Source: Mesaphorura yosii
Lineage: Eukaryota > Arthropoda > Collembola > Poduromorpha > Tullbergiidae
Length of the DNA: 64,000 bases
Direction of reading: 5' to 3'
Assembly (NCBI GenBank): GCA_009869945.1
Contig: WIXG01000173.1
Location: 1-64,000 of the forward strand
Below are positions 15,101-30,100 of the stretch, piece after piece. Below the pieces are notes generated by a model. It saw nothing but the letters and a program-made list of their open reading frames with translations. It was not told the DNA's origin and made no database searches. Numbering within the stretch: the stretch's first letter is position 1; every line of letters starts with the position of its first letter. The translations under genes were made by a program, and so were the position numbers.

Positions 15101-18100
15101 AATGAGTCTCTAACGAAATGTGCTCACATTATGTAAAGAAAAGAAAAATTCAACGAGGCTGATAGAGAGATTTTTCGAGGCTGGGTCGTAAATAGAAGTG
15201 TCCTGGAGTGCGGGTTGAGTTGGGTTGGAGGAAAAGAGAACAAAAGACAGAACCTTTCCGTACTGTACACACTTTTACTTGGCAGGAGACAAAATATCTC
15301 AGAATCTGTTGGAGGTATCGCGTAGCCATCTTCTGAGAAGACGATATGGTACCTTCAACTTGTTGCTCCGTTCTGTGCTGCAACCGGGAACGATTTCAAG
15401 CAGTCGTTCCAAGTGTTGTGAAAAAATTGAGTTCCTTCCACAAGTTCACCGTTGGCCACTTGTTCACATTTCATTTCGTGACACGCCAAATGGTAACAAA
15501 GATCCGACCCGTACCTGCTTGACGGAATTACGCTCAAAATGCGGCTTGAAAGCGCAGAAAATGTTGAGTGTAAATATAAATAGACTCATTCCAGAGAAAT
15601 GATTCCATTGTTGAAACGTTCATTGCAGACTAAGAGCGAAGATGAGAGAAAATAGCTGCTGCCCCTTCGGTTGGCGGTTTCAGTCTTCTGCCTGGCGATG
15701 TGGCGACTGCGACCTTTTCCGTGTCCATTGTTCCAGTTCTTTCCGCTTATTTAAATACTCCTTTGTTCCTTTGCTCTGTCAAATGTAATAAGCCAGTTGT
15801 CAGGTCGGAATTGAAATAATCAAGAACATTTCGTAGGGCCGAGTGAGGGTTTGAGCAACAAATGTCTTTATATTTCTCAGAATTTATATTAACAAGACCT
15901 TTTCTTTGAGTGACACTAATAATGAACACATAATAAGGAAATAATAAATAGTTTGGGGGATTTCTCACACCTTCAGTCCACGTCCAAGCGTCACATTCTG
16001 GCTTCCCCTTCCTTTTGTCAAATTGGGACTATGATTCTTTTAACAAGTCTGCAAGGTAAAGGCTTCTTGTTAGTTGCATTCGTCACGAAATGCAAGCAAA
16101 GACAGATGCACAGGCTTGACAGTCATTAAATTGTTGTGCCTGGATGAAATTAGAGCTTGAGGTACAATTTTACTTGTTCGCTATGTCGTCTTCGTTTTTA
16201 TCGTCAAAAAAGAGTTGACTAACTGGATCTGAAGCGTTCTTGGATTGTCCATAGAATGAAATGACAATGTAGAATTTAAATTAAGACGCTTCGTTTCGGT
16301 CGCATCTCGAAATGACGATGTAAACCTTGAAGTGAGTGGTCTTGGATATCCAAGTTTACAATATGGCTTGGCTGGGGCCTGCACTTTTGAAAATGAGAGT
16401 TTTATTTTAAGAAACTTTTCGGAACGTCTCAAGCCAGGAAATATTTAATTTCAACCTGTGCATTATCTTGCGTGAAATATCAGTGACGTTTTTGTGCCTG
16501 ACAAAAAGTCATGACAAAGCGATAGAGAAAGGAAAAATTCACAAGTGTCACGTCCACGAAACTGATCTCCATTGTCTCAAGCTGAACTTTGCTCTGAAAG
16601 ATCTCATCGCGTCGTGTCTCTGTCAGCACGATCCTTCTCCTGGGACAACGTCTTCTTCTTGGCTAACAAAGCGGAAAAAGTTTGCTCGTTTTAATTATTC
16701 AACGTCTTTTCCACTTTCGTTTTGTTTCGTGCTTCAAGTCCAAGCAGCTGAAACTTGTCTTGTGAAAAAGAATGCCAAATTGCGTACCTTCAGGATGCTG
16801 GCTGCAGTTGCAAACTGGAACTGGATGACGACATTGTGCAGCTTTGGCTTCGGGTATAAAACGACAGCTTGCATTCATTGTGGCTTACAGCTTCATCTGG
16901 ATTTATTGAGCTGAAGTGTTAAGAGCCATAACTAACTCTTATTAAGGGAAAAGGTCGTTCATGCTCTTGATTTCACGCTTTATAGCAATTTCACGCAGCG
17001 CAGTACCATACTTAAAATTCTATTCAAGTTTCGTAACGAGAAATTCAATTGCTTTCCTGCCGCACGATTGTTTATCCGAAATTGTCCATTGAGCAAAAGC
17101 CTGTGCCAAATGCCAATAAAGGCTGACGGTCGTCGGTCGGTCAAATCAGGCTCGCATCCTGTTAAGGGCTAGGATCCCCTGGTCGTTCGGTCATGTCTGC
17201 TATGCCATATGGACAAGTTTTGTACTTACTAGCTGCGCTATGATAAAGTCGTCACAATTGGAAATGCCAAATGTAATTCAAATGGATTTGGATTTGGTCT
17301 CGAACAAAAGTGGAAATATTAAGTTGGCCTGGTCAAATGCGGAGAATTGATAATAAAGTGTATGGAAGAAGGAAAGCTTGTCCCTGTGCTCGGTTGCTCT
17401 CATTATTTGCACAGCATGACGTTGATTCTCCAGTTTGATGATAATAAGGTGACATGAGGGGGTCCTTCTTTCACTCCAATCAACTGCCATCCAGACCAGA
17501 CCGTGCTGCATTCAAGGAGTGGATAAACCTCTACCATGATTATAGTTTTCAGTTGGATTGTGTTCGCTGAGCGCTAGTGCGAATCAAAACAATGGACGAG
17601 ATTTCAGACATCAGATTTCGTACATCTTAATATAATAAGCATAGCTCACATCCATTTGTTCCGAGCTTGAAGCTTGAATACTCTCACTAATAAAACGAAG
17701 TTCAAGCTCTGTCATATTTGCATAACAATCAAGTGCAATTTCGACTGTATTATTGGCACCCACCCTTCTCAACTTGAGAATTAAGTCTGTAGAGAATTGA
17801 CACTCTTCGCCAGTCACCGGTCGAGTGAGCGCGCATTGCGCATGCTGAATACTGATTCTAAATTCTGGTCTGGACAAATTGCGTTATGCATTGGCGTCTG
17901 CCGACCCGCATTTGCGCAGTCTGCATTGGTCCAGATGGCAAAGCAAAACAGAGCACTGACGATGAGCACTTGAATGTTGAATCGCATGACGGCATTTCTC
18001 TATGGTGCGAGTGCCTGGAACAAGATTATTATTATTGAGCACGGAATGGACTTGTATACAAAAGCAACGCGGCAGAAGAGAACAGAACTGCAGTACCGAA

Positions 18101-21100
18101 CCTCGAATAGTGAAAATTGTAATGCGGATTATTTTGAAAAAGAAATGGAAATGTGCGAAGGGCATAATGAGAGACAAACACTTCTATTGCTCAGCGGGGA
18201 AACTCGCACTCGCATTTCTTCTTTTCTTTCCATTCCACGTTCGGGTAATAAGATGCGTTTAAATCTACATATTGTTTCATCTGGTTTGAATTCTGAAGCT
18301 ATTTTGGTATCGCTACGAGGAAGAGGAAATTTCCCCGGCACAGGCGATCACAATGGGAGCCCGCTTTCCTTTTCGATTATATTAAAAATGCATAAGTTTA
18401 AGAGCCAGCAGACAACAGACGGCACAAAGATTCGGTCTTCTCGTCGGTGATGGTTTTAATTTGGTGGCAACACAACGTGATGATGTTGATGGTTTCTATT
18501 TTCACTTCTCAATATTTAGTGCGTTCTCCCTCTTGTCTTACTCGGCTAGAAGGGTGAAATCGTGAAATAGTGCATATTTGAAAGAATATTGGATTTGGTT
18601 CCACTAGTACTCAATTTACGTTTCTGTCTCTCTCAATACAATGTGTGGATGTCACATTCTGAAGGAGGGAAACAAATATTCTGGCTACAGCTACGGCCAG
18701 ACTTTTGGTTAAATATTGAAGACTCAAGATGGGAATGGAAATAAAATTCCAAGGCACAGAAGGACGCGCCACGTTACACGTTGTGCATTTGTTTTAAATT
18801 AACATTTGAAGAGGGACTGAACGAAGTCGTACAGATTGTGCTGCGTGTTAGTAACTTGACTTCAGGAAATTGTCCGTGATATCCAGCCAAATGTGTAGCA
18901 CCGGAGAACAAAATGGAGTTAAATGGACAAGGCGTAGAAAAGCAAGACGCAAGAAAGGTCGAGGTGTTAATTTACAAGATATTTTCATGCAGGCATGCCA
19001 TCAGCGTGCTCGGGCCCAGAGCCACATTTTCACTCTTCTACTGCTCTCGATTCATGAAACGATGTGCTATATTTACTTTTATATATTAATCTAATTATAT
19101 TAATTCATCAAAGAAGGCCTAGTGGCATAATTTCACGTGCATTAATTCTCCGAGTTACTTTTCGTGACTGCAGAGCCACATTTATTAGACAAAATAGGGC
19201 ATTGTAATCAAAAATGGTAGGAAAAATGATGGAATAGTAGCCACCTTTATATTCATCTCATCCCAGACCCAAAGTGAGACATGTTTTCATTATTTGTGTG
19301 CCCGGTCGATCCGACAATAATACCCAGAAAGGGTTTCTGTCATTGTCAAAGTCATACGAGTCACATATTAAACTTTACTCAGAAAGGCGGACGAAATGAA
19401 TTCTCATTTCAGTACAACAGGAAAAAGATACGTATTTCTAAACATTTCTCTGACTTTGTTATTTTAAAATTCCATTTTATTGCTTTGTGGTTGAATTTTG
19501 ACCCGCTAATGTGAGGAGCAAGTGGTTGACGCGGTTCGGGCATTTGTGATGGTGTCAGAGTAAAAAGATTGCATTGTTAAGAGTTCGGGAACTGAGTCTG
19601 AACAGCGTGTGAGTGTGATTGTGGTTGGGTTAAGTGCGCGCTGGAGCTGTGCTGGGATTTCATAATCCTGCTTTTGACTTTGAGCCGCTTGGCTGAGGAG
19701 ATTATAAAGATATTCTTTTATAAATATCATCTCATCTCGTCGATCTCATGGAAGCTGTTCTGACTGAGAATAAAAATGGTAAGGAATTGATAAGGCCGAA
19801 AGCTACAAGGGACCCTTCTGGCATTATAAAGAGTCGAGTCAGTGCAGTGCATGCAGTCAAGGCTCATATTTCAACCAGTTCCAGTAACCAGACTGCCGTG
19901 CACCGTGTTTTTAACACTTAGCCTTGGACACGTCACACTGATTTTTGAAATGAACCAAATATCAACAGTTAATATCAATCCCTTCAGTAAGCTGTTAGTG
20001 GCTCGACTCGGCATTATTCACCAGTTGTATTTTTACGACCACTGCTTTTATTTTACAATTTCAAAAGCTAACAAAAAGGTTTTAAACTTTTAAACATGAA
20101 CCCTTTCCATCATACGTCATATTATGGGTTATTGTTCCATGGTTAGCTGCATCCGTGTCTAAATCTGGGAAATTGTAAAGTTACGCAATGCTGCAATTGA
20201 CACCCTTTCTTATTCAGAAACCAGGCACTGGTCTGGCCCGGTACTGCTTTGCCCTCATCAATTCGACACGACCCTTGCCCCAAAGCTAATCTCATTTTCA
20301 CGCTTTAAGACCCTTCTTGTTCTCGTACAACTGTGACGTGATTCTGATGAAATGAATGTAGTTTATATAGCAAAGCCAGTGCGGTGGCTAGTGAAATTGA
20401 AATTTGAAATTAATAAACAACGGCAACTGCTTAAAATAGAAAACACTGACTGGGATTTGAATCGGGGTTCTATTTCTGCTGCTGCGTCACACGCTAAACG
20501 CACACGACAGGATTGCAATTATAAACGGCTCAAGTGTTCCACACTCAAGAGTCATGACCATAACTAATCGAACGTCTGCTCGGCTTCGAGGAGAATGAGT
20601 TATGGATGAATGAGAGAAACAATTCCCCACGAGATTTGCCGACTCTAGTGTTTACAAATCACAAAAATTAAAAACTTGTGGGAAAGTGACCGTAAATTTG
20701 CGTACGCATGAGTTTTTAAATTAAACATGCGGAGTCGCAAGATTTATTTTCAGGTCTTATCGCCTGCCTTTACTTTGTCTGGTTGACCAGCGAGAAAGAT
20801 GCATTATTTACATATTCTTGTTGAACGAAGTATCAAGTTTTGATAAATAGCCCGTCTGATTTGTGCAGTATTCTAAAATATTATCTTGCCCTACAAGGAA
20901 ATATGAGAATTTCATAAAACACGTATCATATTTCCTGTTTCTCTCTTAACTTGCTTAAAAATGCATAAAGCTCGTGATTCGTGAATTTTCGCTGATTGAA
21001 ACTTTCCCAGTTGTTTTTAACAGTTTGTCACGTACGTACTCCGATTCAAGCATACATTATGATGACTGGGAATTGTGATGAATAATCGGTAAATATATGA

Positions 21101-24100
21101 ACTCATGTCTTCTCGTTATGATTTATGATCTCCAAAAGATGAAATGGCTCGACGTGCATTATCTAAATTATCAGTCATCATTCTTTCATATGTTACCTTC
21201 AATTGAAGGTATGAACGGGTAATGACAATGGCTGGCTACGACTGCCTGAGTTGGAAACACCCGGTGTTTCCATTACCAACCGTGTACTCTACATGCACCA
21301 AAATTAGTTGAGTTGGGCACATTCGGCATTCACTGGAAGTATTCACCTTTCATCCTCCCACGACATTATCATTATCACAGTGCATTATAGAACAAACATT
21401 ATTCTTTGTTCATTATTCACTATTCTTTGTTTGTTTGATATCCCTCGACTCCGGTCTCGCGTAATGCAGTGTCCAGCTGAGTAATTCAGATTGTACGCGT
21501 ACGTGACATTTCTGGGGCCGAAACAGAATCTGTACACAGTACACGGAAAGAGTGTTGTGTTGTTGTGTTATCAATTTTTCCGATACAGTTTTCTGTAGTA
21601 TTGCCATTAACGATTTTATTTGTAATCGAATAGCCTCTTTGCGCGGTAGGGTTGTTGCGCAGGGTGACGGACTGCACTGCGGTGTCCTTCTGATGCCGGG
21701 TATCTTCAATGTGAAGGTAAAGGTGTTCAAAAAACAAACCCGGACCGACCAGACCAACGGTCCGGCTTGTTAATGGAACGCGATACGCTGTCGTTGTCAA
21801 CAAAATTCACGAGGATTGAGAATTTGGATGGAAATGCGACTCGCGACTCTTACTCATTTCATTTGGCAGCGGCAGCCTTATTATTGATGATCTAATATTC
21901 TGAGTCCTGAGTTTGGAGGATTTCTGCGCTTAATGCCTGAATGCGTTGTTTCTCGTTTGTATGAGTCATTGCCATTCCTATTCGATATTGTTATTATTGC
22001 AATAACTGGCCAGGCCAGACCATTATCAAGTTCACACATGGCTTGCGTTGAATGACTAACAAGACACGAGAAAAGACTGAATTTATTACAATGCCAAGTA
22101 ATAAACAATTATTTTATGACACTACGGAGCTGGAATTGGAATTACTAATCCCAGGACAGTATTTTACTCGCACGATGCACGATGACGCCAGAGTTGCCAA
22201 AATATCCACATTTGTATTCATATGTGTGTCTGTGTGTCTTCATCAGCCCAGACGCAGCGACCTGTGATTCATGTCAATCGTGTTACCAGTTCGAGTCCCA
22301 TCGAGTTGAAGGACTTATCAAAACATTGCACTCATTTCAGATTGCATCTGCGTCAGTGTCTGAATTCAACTTTTATAAATGAATTTAGTACCGATTATTT
22401 GTTTAAACAGCTGTTGATGGAGTTTTCACTTCATTTTGAGCATTCGTTGGCACTTGGCACGTACTTAAAGCCTCATCACCATCACTCTGACTTGATCAGC
22501 CACTTCTTATGTTTATCATTGCTTTTTTTAAATAGAGTGAACATTTTTAGATTATAAAATGCAATTTTTCAATATAAACTCGACTCGACACGACTCGAGT
22601 CGGTTTTCACATTTAGTCTCGCTTGAATGATGACGGTAATAGATTCTGGCAAGTAGCTGGCAAGCCACGCCACGCCATACGTTCCACGAAGAAATGACAG
22701 CTCACCCTCCACAAACACTGCGTGTCTTCACTTTTTATAACACCAATAACTCATAAAATGCATGTCACGAGAAAGGCAAAGCGAGTGATTCATCTCTGAA
22801 TAGTCTCAAAGTGCATTCAAACTTCAAAATATGCACGCAGACAGCATTCAATTATCAAATCCACAAGCCATGAAGTAATGACAACGAATAGAGTGAACGT
22901 CAAACCAATTTAAAAGGGGTAATCATGATTTTTGTGCTTTCTGTGAAAGTCGGGCGAGAAAGACAGACAGGCAACAGCCCGAACGCAGGATGACAGTGCA
23001 GATTTCTAGGCCCCTTTGTGTGCGTTTGCTTTTACCACTTAGAAATTTCCATTTCGAAACAGTGCACAATATTTTGTAATAGTAATAATGAGTGAGCAAA
23101 TATTTGATTCTCTTTGGATGTGGGCAGGCATACTTGTAAATTACATAGGCCGGCGAGGCCTTCACTTTACGCAATTTGTTCATGCATGAGTAACTGCGAT
23201 GCATTTCCATAGCCGGATCTAGCCGGCCATTGTTCGTTAGATTAATACTTCATTAGAAATGAAAGACACTAGCACATCTTCAAGCATATGAAACACTCTT
23301 CTTAAGCGGTGCATCGGGGATGATTGGTATAACAACGCTATACGTTTCCAATGCAACGCAATCATTGCTGTCTCATTCTTGGCGTCACCGCCACTCGATC
23401 GCTCCTCGCTTTGGCTCGGACGCTCTAGCTGACGGTTCCGCGTGGTCTATTTTGCTTGCTAATATACATGTGTGTGCTTAATAGACGTATCAAATTTCAA
23501 TCAAATTTTCGTTTAAATACCCTGACTTATGTACAATCCATAACTTATCATCAGCTAAACAGGCGAAACACGAATCAATTTGATTTTCACCCAACCTACA
23601 TGCAGAGCAAAGTACGACACTGAACATGATTAGAAGCAACCACTGGCGTGGGGTCTACAAAGCTCGTGCCTACACAGTCTGATCTTGTTTAACTCATCAC
23701 ACTTCTGCAGCCAAATTTTCATGAAGAGATAACTCGGCAGTCGTTGTCCGTGTAAAAATTGAGTACAGCCAGGGGACAATTTTTAAGTATCAACAGCAGT
23801 TTGCTTCCTCCGCTGCAACCTGAGTTTCACACCTACGAAACTCCCATCTTTGGCCAGGGATAATACGATTTCAAGGATGATGCATACTTCTACACAAGCA
23901 AATCCTTTTGCTTCCTTGGTTCTGAAATATACTGCACTCGGCAGCGACCGCTCCGACTTTAACATGATTACCTTGGACATGCATTTTAAAATCATTGAGA
24001 TCACATACTATATGTCTGAATTGATTACCCTCGACTCGTATATCAAACACAAGTATGACAGTTGACTACGATAGATACCCAATGATAGATGTTTCGTTCA

Positions 24101-27100
24101 CGCTGCGTAATATTACAATATTGACTGTTCTGTTGGTACGCAATCCCGCTGTCCTGCTTTACTAGCATAAGAAACATTTCGCTTCACGCCGGGCAAAATA
24201 TCTGAATCGTGAAGCGGTTTCCACAATTTTTTTATATATAACGTATACAGACGGACAAACAGACAAGAACGAATCCATAAGCAACTGAAGTTGTGATAAT
24301 AAAACCCAGCATGAAAATATTAATGCCTTGCGCTATCCGGGCTGGAACCAGCCCGCGGTTATTAATTTTAATTCGCACCACACTTCCACAATAATTTCGG
24401 CTTCTGTTTCCATAAAATTGGGGCAATACACACTTTACCACTTTCCTACTTTTTCTGCTGATTGGGAATTGTTTACACGTCCTTTTTACGACCGCGTGCA
24501 TGCTTTGTGTTCGCTTTAATTCGCTTCTCGCCCCACAATAGGAATTATAATTTCGCTCGCGTACGCGCACAGTATTTATGGAATAGCTAGGAAAGTGCAC
24601 AACACAATATCCAATTTGTTAAAACGTGAAAGTCAATGGCGGAGCTCAATTTACACCAGAGACCATTTCAGCCATTCATTTCCACGTAGTATCAGAAACC
24701 AGCTACAGCTACTGGCTTTTAGTATTGCGAAAGAGATAATGGGAAAAGACATGTTTATCACGAACATTCATTGTCTACACCTTTTCGCTTCTCAGCGCAT
24801 TACATTAACGACACGGTTACGATTACGGCTACGGTTTCGTGTTGTGTTTGCTTAAGCTTTACAATAGACGAAAAGCAAGAAGAAAGGTAAACACAGCAGC
24901 GCAGCGCAGCAGTTGTGTATCTATTTATTTGGAAAGCGTCTTGGTTCTTGTATGTTGTAGCAGTCACAAATTATATTTTAGTATTAAATGTAAAAACTTT
25001 AAACAAACGAAACGAAAACGACGCGCTTGCTAGCTTGCCAGGAAAAGGCTGGCAGACAAAGTTACAGTGTAAATGAGAATGAACAATGCAACAGCGTGAA
25101 ACCCTTTTACATTAAATGAATTTTGTATTGATCGAGGTGACGACAATGACTAGCAAGGTACTGGCATTGGATTCCTTTTCCGTATCGTGTCGTGATGAGG
25201 GAGAAAGCAAAGACAAGAAGAAAGCTGCGATTCTGAATTGGCTTGTGCTTCGTGCTTTGTGCGTATATTTCTCGTTTACTCGCATAATAATAATACGTAA
25301 TACTTCTCAATTCAATTTGTGAAGGTGATACGAGACGAGAAACGAGACTGACTGCATTAGTAAACTTTAAGTAAAGTTAAAGTACGTAAAAGCAGGCTTG
25401 TCGTGATTTCCTCTTCGCGTATCGTGTTTGCTCGCAGAGCAAATGAAGTTTCAACAGCAGCAATCCCGAACGAAAATGAAATGCAGGATCGTCGCTGGTT
25501 TTCGTTCAGTGGAGGTTAAAGCATAATATTGGATTTTCTGGTTCTGAGAGAATAATATTTTATGCAACGCAGATGATGAAAGATGTATTAGTGCATGGCC
25601 TGAAAAGAAAAGAAGGGGAGAGTCAGCAGCAGAAGAGAAATAGTAAACCAAATCTGTATCAATTCAAATCTCTTCACATTTACTTGCTTTCGCTTTCGTG
25701 CTTGTATCCATTTTCTGCTGCACAAACGTTATCCAGGCTTAGGCTCAGATTTCACCAGAATTCTGTCTGCCTGCAACGCGCCAATACTCCCGCAGCTACT
25801 TGCTTCCAGCGTTTTCCTTACACCACGATGTGTTGAATTGTACGCACTAATCAAATATTGTGGTAGTATTAAATGTCTTGTATTAATGACCAAAAGAGTG
25901 TTACACTGAAATAAATGTAATCTCGTCAGCATGCGCCCCTGGGCTCCCAGAAAACGACAAGAGAATCTGATCCTGGGTTCTGGTCCTCGTTCTTATTTGA
26001 TGGTCAACTAATCCTTTATCAGCGTGATGACACGAATTCTGCATTTGATTGACTTCGAAGTACTGCTGGAAAACTAATGCTGAATAATCCATGACATTAT
26101 TCTAATCTCCTTATAAGACACACGATTAGCGTTAGCACACACATTAACAAAATTACTATTGCCAAATACGTGTCACTACACTTTACTTTACTACGCTCAT
26201 GAATATCTTAATGTCATTGGTGAAAGGCTTTACGATTTTATGGAACATGCATTATACAAAATTGAATTTTACCATTCATGAGAACCTCTGTGCATAATAC
26301 AAAATGCCTTAAAACGAGATGCAGTTATTGGAAAGCGCTTTTACTAACACTTCGAAGACGGCGGATCCGTGGACCATTTCCTTTTACGTTGTTTGTACAA
26401 GAGTTCAAGTTCAAACATAATATTTTATAACGTTTACCACATAACATAACTTCAGTTATGTTATGCCTTGAATTTAATGCATGATTCACTTAAGCACTGA
26501 TGCATAGTGCGCTGAAAGCAAACATACGCCTTCTGATTCAGTGAAATCCTCATTGAAGAAGCTAAGAACAAGAAATGGGTTGTCACAGTTGAATTATGTC
26601 GGAGCACACTTGCTTAACTGGCAAATTGAGTGCAATTGTGATAAACGTAGCTGAGCCCGGCTATGGCTGCCTTTTTGCGTTACAGAGTCGAAAACACCTG
26701 AACCAAATGCCACAAGATTGTGAGAGAAAGCGACGGAGCCCCTGGATTTGAATTTCTTAGACAAAGAGTAATGAAATCTACTTTAAATTCATGAGACGTC
26801 AGGATTATGTGGAAAGATGCGAGTGATAAACGCGAAAAGGTTTCGGTCGACCACAGGAGGTTCGCCACTGCCACTGCCAGTTCATTAACTATTCATCGCG
26901 TAATCCATAAGCCATAAGCCCAGACCTGCCTAGCCCTGGAAAAAATTCACCTGAAATTTGAACCGTACTTATGAATCTCTCTTTTATCTGTTATAGGTTT
27001 GTCCAAGGAGCTCTACTACGTCACGGAAGGCGTTGTAAATGAGTACGCACTCAATTTCGTCGTTCCAGTTCCGCCTGACATCAACGCACTGCACTTCACC

Positions 27101-30100
27101 TGGCAATCGCTGGGCCTGAAGTCGGTAAGTGTCAGCTACCTTGTGCTATCTTGCCTTGCTCTCATATTGCTGAGGCCAGTGTAAAATCAGTAAAATGTAA
27201 TCTTGGCACGTAATTCTCGTAAATGAAACTCGAGAAAGTAATCAGTGATTGTAAAACGGCTGTAAAGATGTTCCAGCATGCTTAGCGGTAGCTAAACAGG
27301 ATTCTTAAATCTCTGACTGTTGTCCAAGATAAATTTTGAACAAATACAATCCGAAAGCCCACACTGTTCGGCGATGTTCCCGTGTAACTCCACCAGACCT
27401 GGTAAAAACAACAGCGTATCTGCAGAGCAAAGGGAAGAGCCAAACGGCAAATCGACACGAGGAGTTTCAGTTCTGAAAAAGTCATAAAAGTAATAAAGTT
27501 GTATGGGCTTCAGCGGTATGCTGAATACTGAGAGTTGAGACTTTGAAGCTATGCAGTGTCTGCAACGAGGTACGAGGATTTACGGCTAGTTAAAGAGAGT
27601 CGTTATTTTAATAGAATAACCAAGTTCCAGCTCAGCGTCCGTCTTAACTGAGTTGTAAGTTGTCAGTTGCAATATGAACGCAAGAACTACCACCACACCA
27701 GCAGGAGGTTATTTACTATTTTCAACATGTCTTTGCTTTTCAAACACATGGGAAGATAATAAAAATGTTAACTACGTGTGCAGTGTGTAAAGATGTGTGG
27801 ATTAAGAATCGTATTGTTGTTAAGTGTATGCACAAGACGCGGCGAGGGCAGCGAAGACGAGAGAGAAACAACTACGAAAACAATCAATCTTATGTTATTG
27901 GTTTCGGTAAACACAGAATATGATTTGACAAGACGTGATTTCGTGGCCATTGTCCAAGTTTCAGACATTAAGCAGATCCAAAAGGACGTAGTACTGGCAC
28001 AGCGAATGGTCGAATGTGATCCTTCTTAACATCCAGCGTCAGATCATAGCCGAGCACTCCAATGGTTTAGTTAAGACATCATGGAGCATAAACATCATGA
28101 ATTATTGCGAAAACTTTAAGCTCAGCTCAGACTTCAGCAACTTTTGCCAGCTATTGTTCTGCAGAAATATTTGGCGAAGCCGAGTTTCAGGTGTGCATTG
28201 CCTGGACTGGTAATCCCGTTCTCCGTGCACGTCGGTGGTGCTGCTCTTTAACAAGAAAGTACTTGAAAATATTGTTATTGCAATATGGTTTCATTTTACG
28301 AGTACTTGGTCAAATAAATTAAACGACATTATGCACATAAAAGGAGAAAATTGCCGTGCTTATAATTTCCGACTTGAATTTTCCATGGACTGGGTGGGCA
28401 AGAATTTCATTATTTACATCTTTCTTGAGCTCATCTTTTGCTAAAGCGAAGTACAAAGCAAGCGCGAAGGCTTGTTGGCAGAATCTTTTTCTTGGTCATG
28501 AATATTTGATAGCGGCTTATTATTATCACCGCCACATGTCTCGTTATGTACAGAATTTGTATGAAAAATGTGCATTGTTGGACTTGAACTTTATTGTACA
28601 GCTTTTGCTCTTCTAGTATCTTGTAACTTATGAAGCAATTAAAATTCCTAAGCAGCTAAGCTCTTACGAAGCTCTTCAAGAACCCCTCCGAAGGTTTTGT
28701 CATTTTAAATGAAAAATGATAACATTGCAATTGCAATCTTTCACTGCATAAATCATTTCAATCATCACGTCCCGTGAAGAAGCCTGAGATTCTGCAGTTG
28801 AGAAATTCTTTGTACACGAAATAAGAAGCTTATTTTCTCATCAGAGTAATGATAATTGTGTTCTTCCACAAACTTGCCACTTGCCTCTTGCATTGGCTTC
28901 ACTCCAAGTTCATCGCCGACCAAAATACCACTAATTGAGTACTGCCTTTTTTCCTTTGAAAAATGTGTGTATAAGATGACATTTAACTTAATCAGCCGTA
29001 ATTGTGAGAGAAGTAAATTAGGCTAGACTCTGTCATTTTATTCTGCGCTTTGGGAGTTAGAAGAAATAAGAAATATGCACTTATATGTAATGCTAATTTA
29101 AAGAATTTGATAAGGAATTCGCGTGTTCGGCTTAATGTCAGACTTCATCATTCTGCGCATTATTCTTCGCAAAGTGTTTATGCAAGTCCTTTTAAAAGTA
29201 ATGAGAAAGCTTGAATTGCCGTTTTCAAGAAGCGAGCAGATTCTTGGAGCGTTCAAAGATTAATAGATTATTGTAGATTCGAGGCAGTATTTGGCTATTT
29301 TCAGTATGGCGCTTCGAACGAAGTCAAAACGAAATGAAAACAAGAGGTTGGCAGCAAAGGGCCGCCTGCCGATAAAAATCTTAGAGTAATTTATTTATTC
29401 GGGACTGCTCTTAAAGTCTTAAACATATTCATTCATCGTCTGACGTCTAGCACTGCAAAAGCAAAATGCGGAAAAGATAAAGTTACACAGGAAGTCTTCT
29501 AGCCGACCCGTAATATTGGGGCAGTTACAGTTACTTTGTTCATTAACATTAGCGCAGCCGAAACCCGAAGCGTACCTGCCTAAGCCTGAGAACGCAGGCA
29601 GACAGATATCGAGCTCTTCGTTAAAAATACGTCGTTCAGCAAAGGGTTTGAGGAAATTGAATGCGTGGTCACGGCAAGAGTGATTGACAAGTTGAACTCT
29701 GTCTACTGAAGAAGGAAGCCGCTTTTCATCTTTCTTGTCTTCATTTCTGGCTCCGTAGTTCTTTTAATAACCTCGCCAGAAATGAAAATCTTCAGACAGC
29801 AAAGGAGTTGTTCGGTAAAGCTGTCTGCTGGTTCCATGCTTGAAAGCTGTACGTTGCTGTGTTAATTTTTACCGTTCGCGTCCCAGAATGGCTAGATGGT
29901 AAAATTCTCACCGCGCCAGTCACCTGTTGAATAGTAAAACGTTTGATTTGGTAATTGAAAATCCGCCCAATAATTTCCTGTTTAAATATTTGGAGAAGGA
30001 GCAAAATTATAGTAATTATCGACGTGTTTGGCATTTAGCGTACCAAAACAAACCCGAATCGAAGGAAAGATGATTGATATAAAGTGCAGAGGTTTGAAAG

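Larger units (their letters stand above)
3271..26996 (+). other. Very long first intron of the RYK-type gene
   Basis: This 23.7-kb intron separates the exon for the signal peptide and WIF start from the rest of the gene. The donor is gtaagt and the acceptor is ttataggt-type at 26995-26996; joining them gives the expected LGLSKELYY of the WIF domain. Inside I see a TTAA-flanked fold-back transposon (7383-8455), a doubtful small secreted-protein candidate on the other strand (17611-17987) and a few short perfect palindromes. The many other open frames have no recognisable content. Long first introns of developmental receptor genes commonly hold enhancers, but none can be named from sequence alone. 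Confidence 0.85.

Noticed and set aside
16468-16914. 148-codon open frame on the + strand
   Set aside because: No domain, signal peptide, splice partners or repeat; composition looks like non-coding intron sequence.
17974-18450. 158-codon open frame on the + strand
   Set aside because: No recognisable feature; it overlaps the antisense signal-peptide candidate, and length alone is not evidence in a 23-kb intron.
22288-22312. Possible tRNA T-loop (AGTTCGAGTCCC)
   Set aside because: No matching acceptor stem or anticodon arm can be folded around it.
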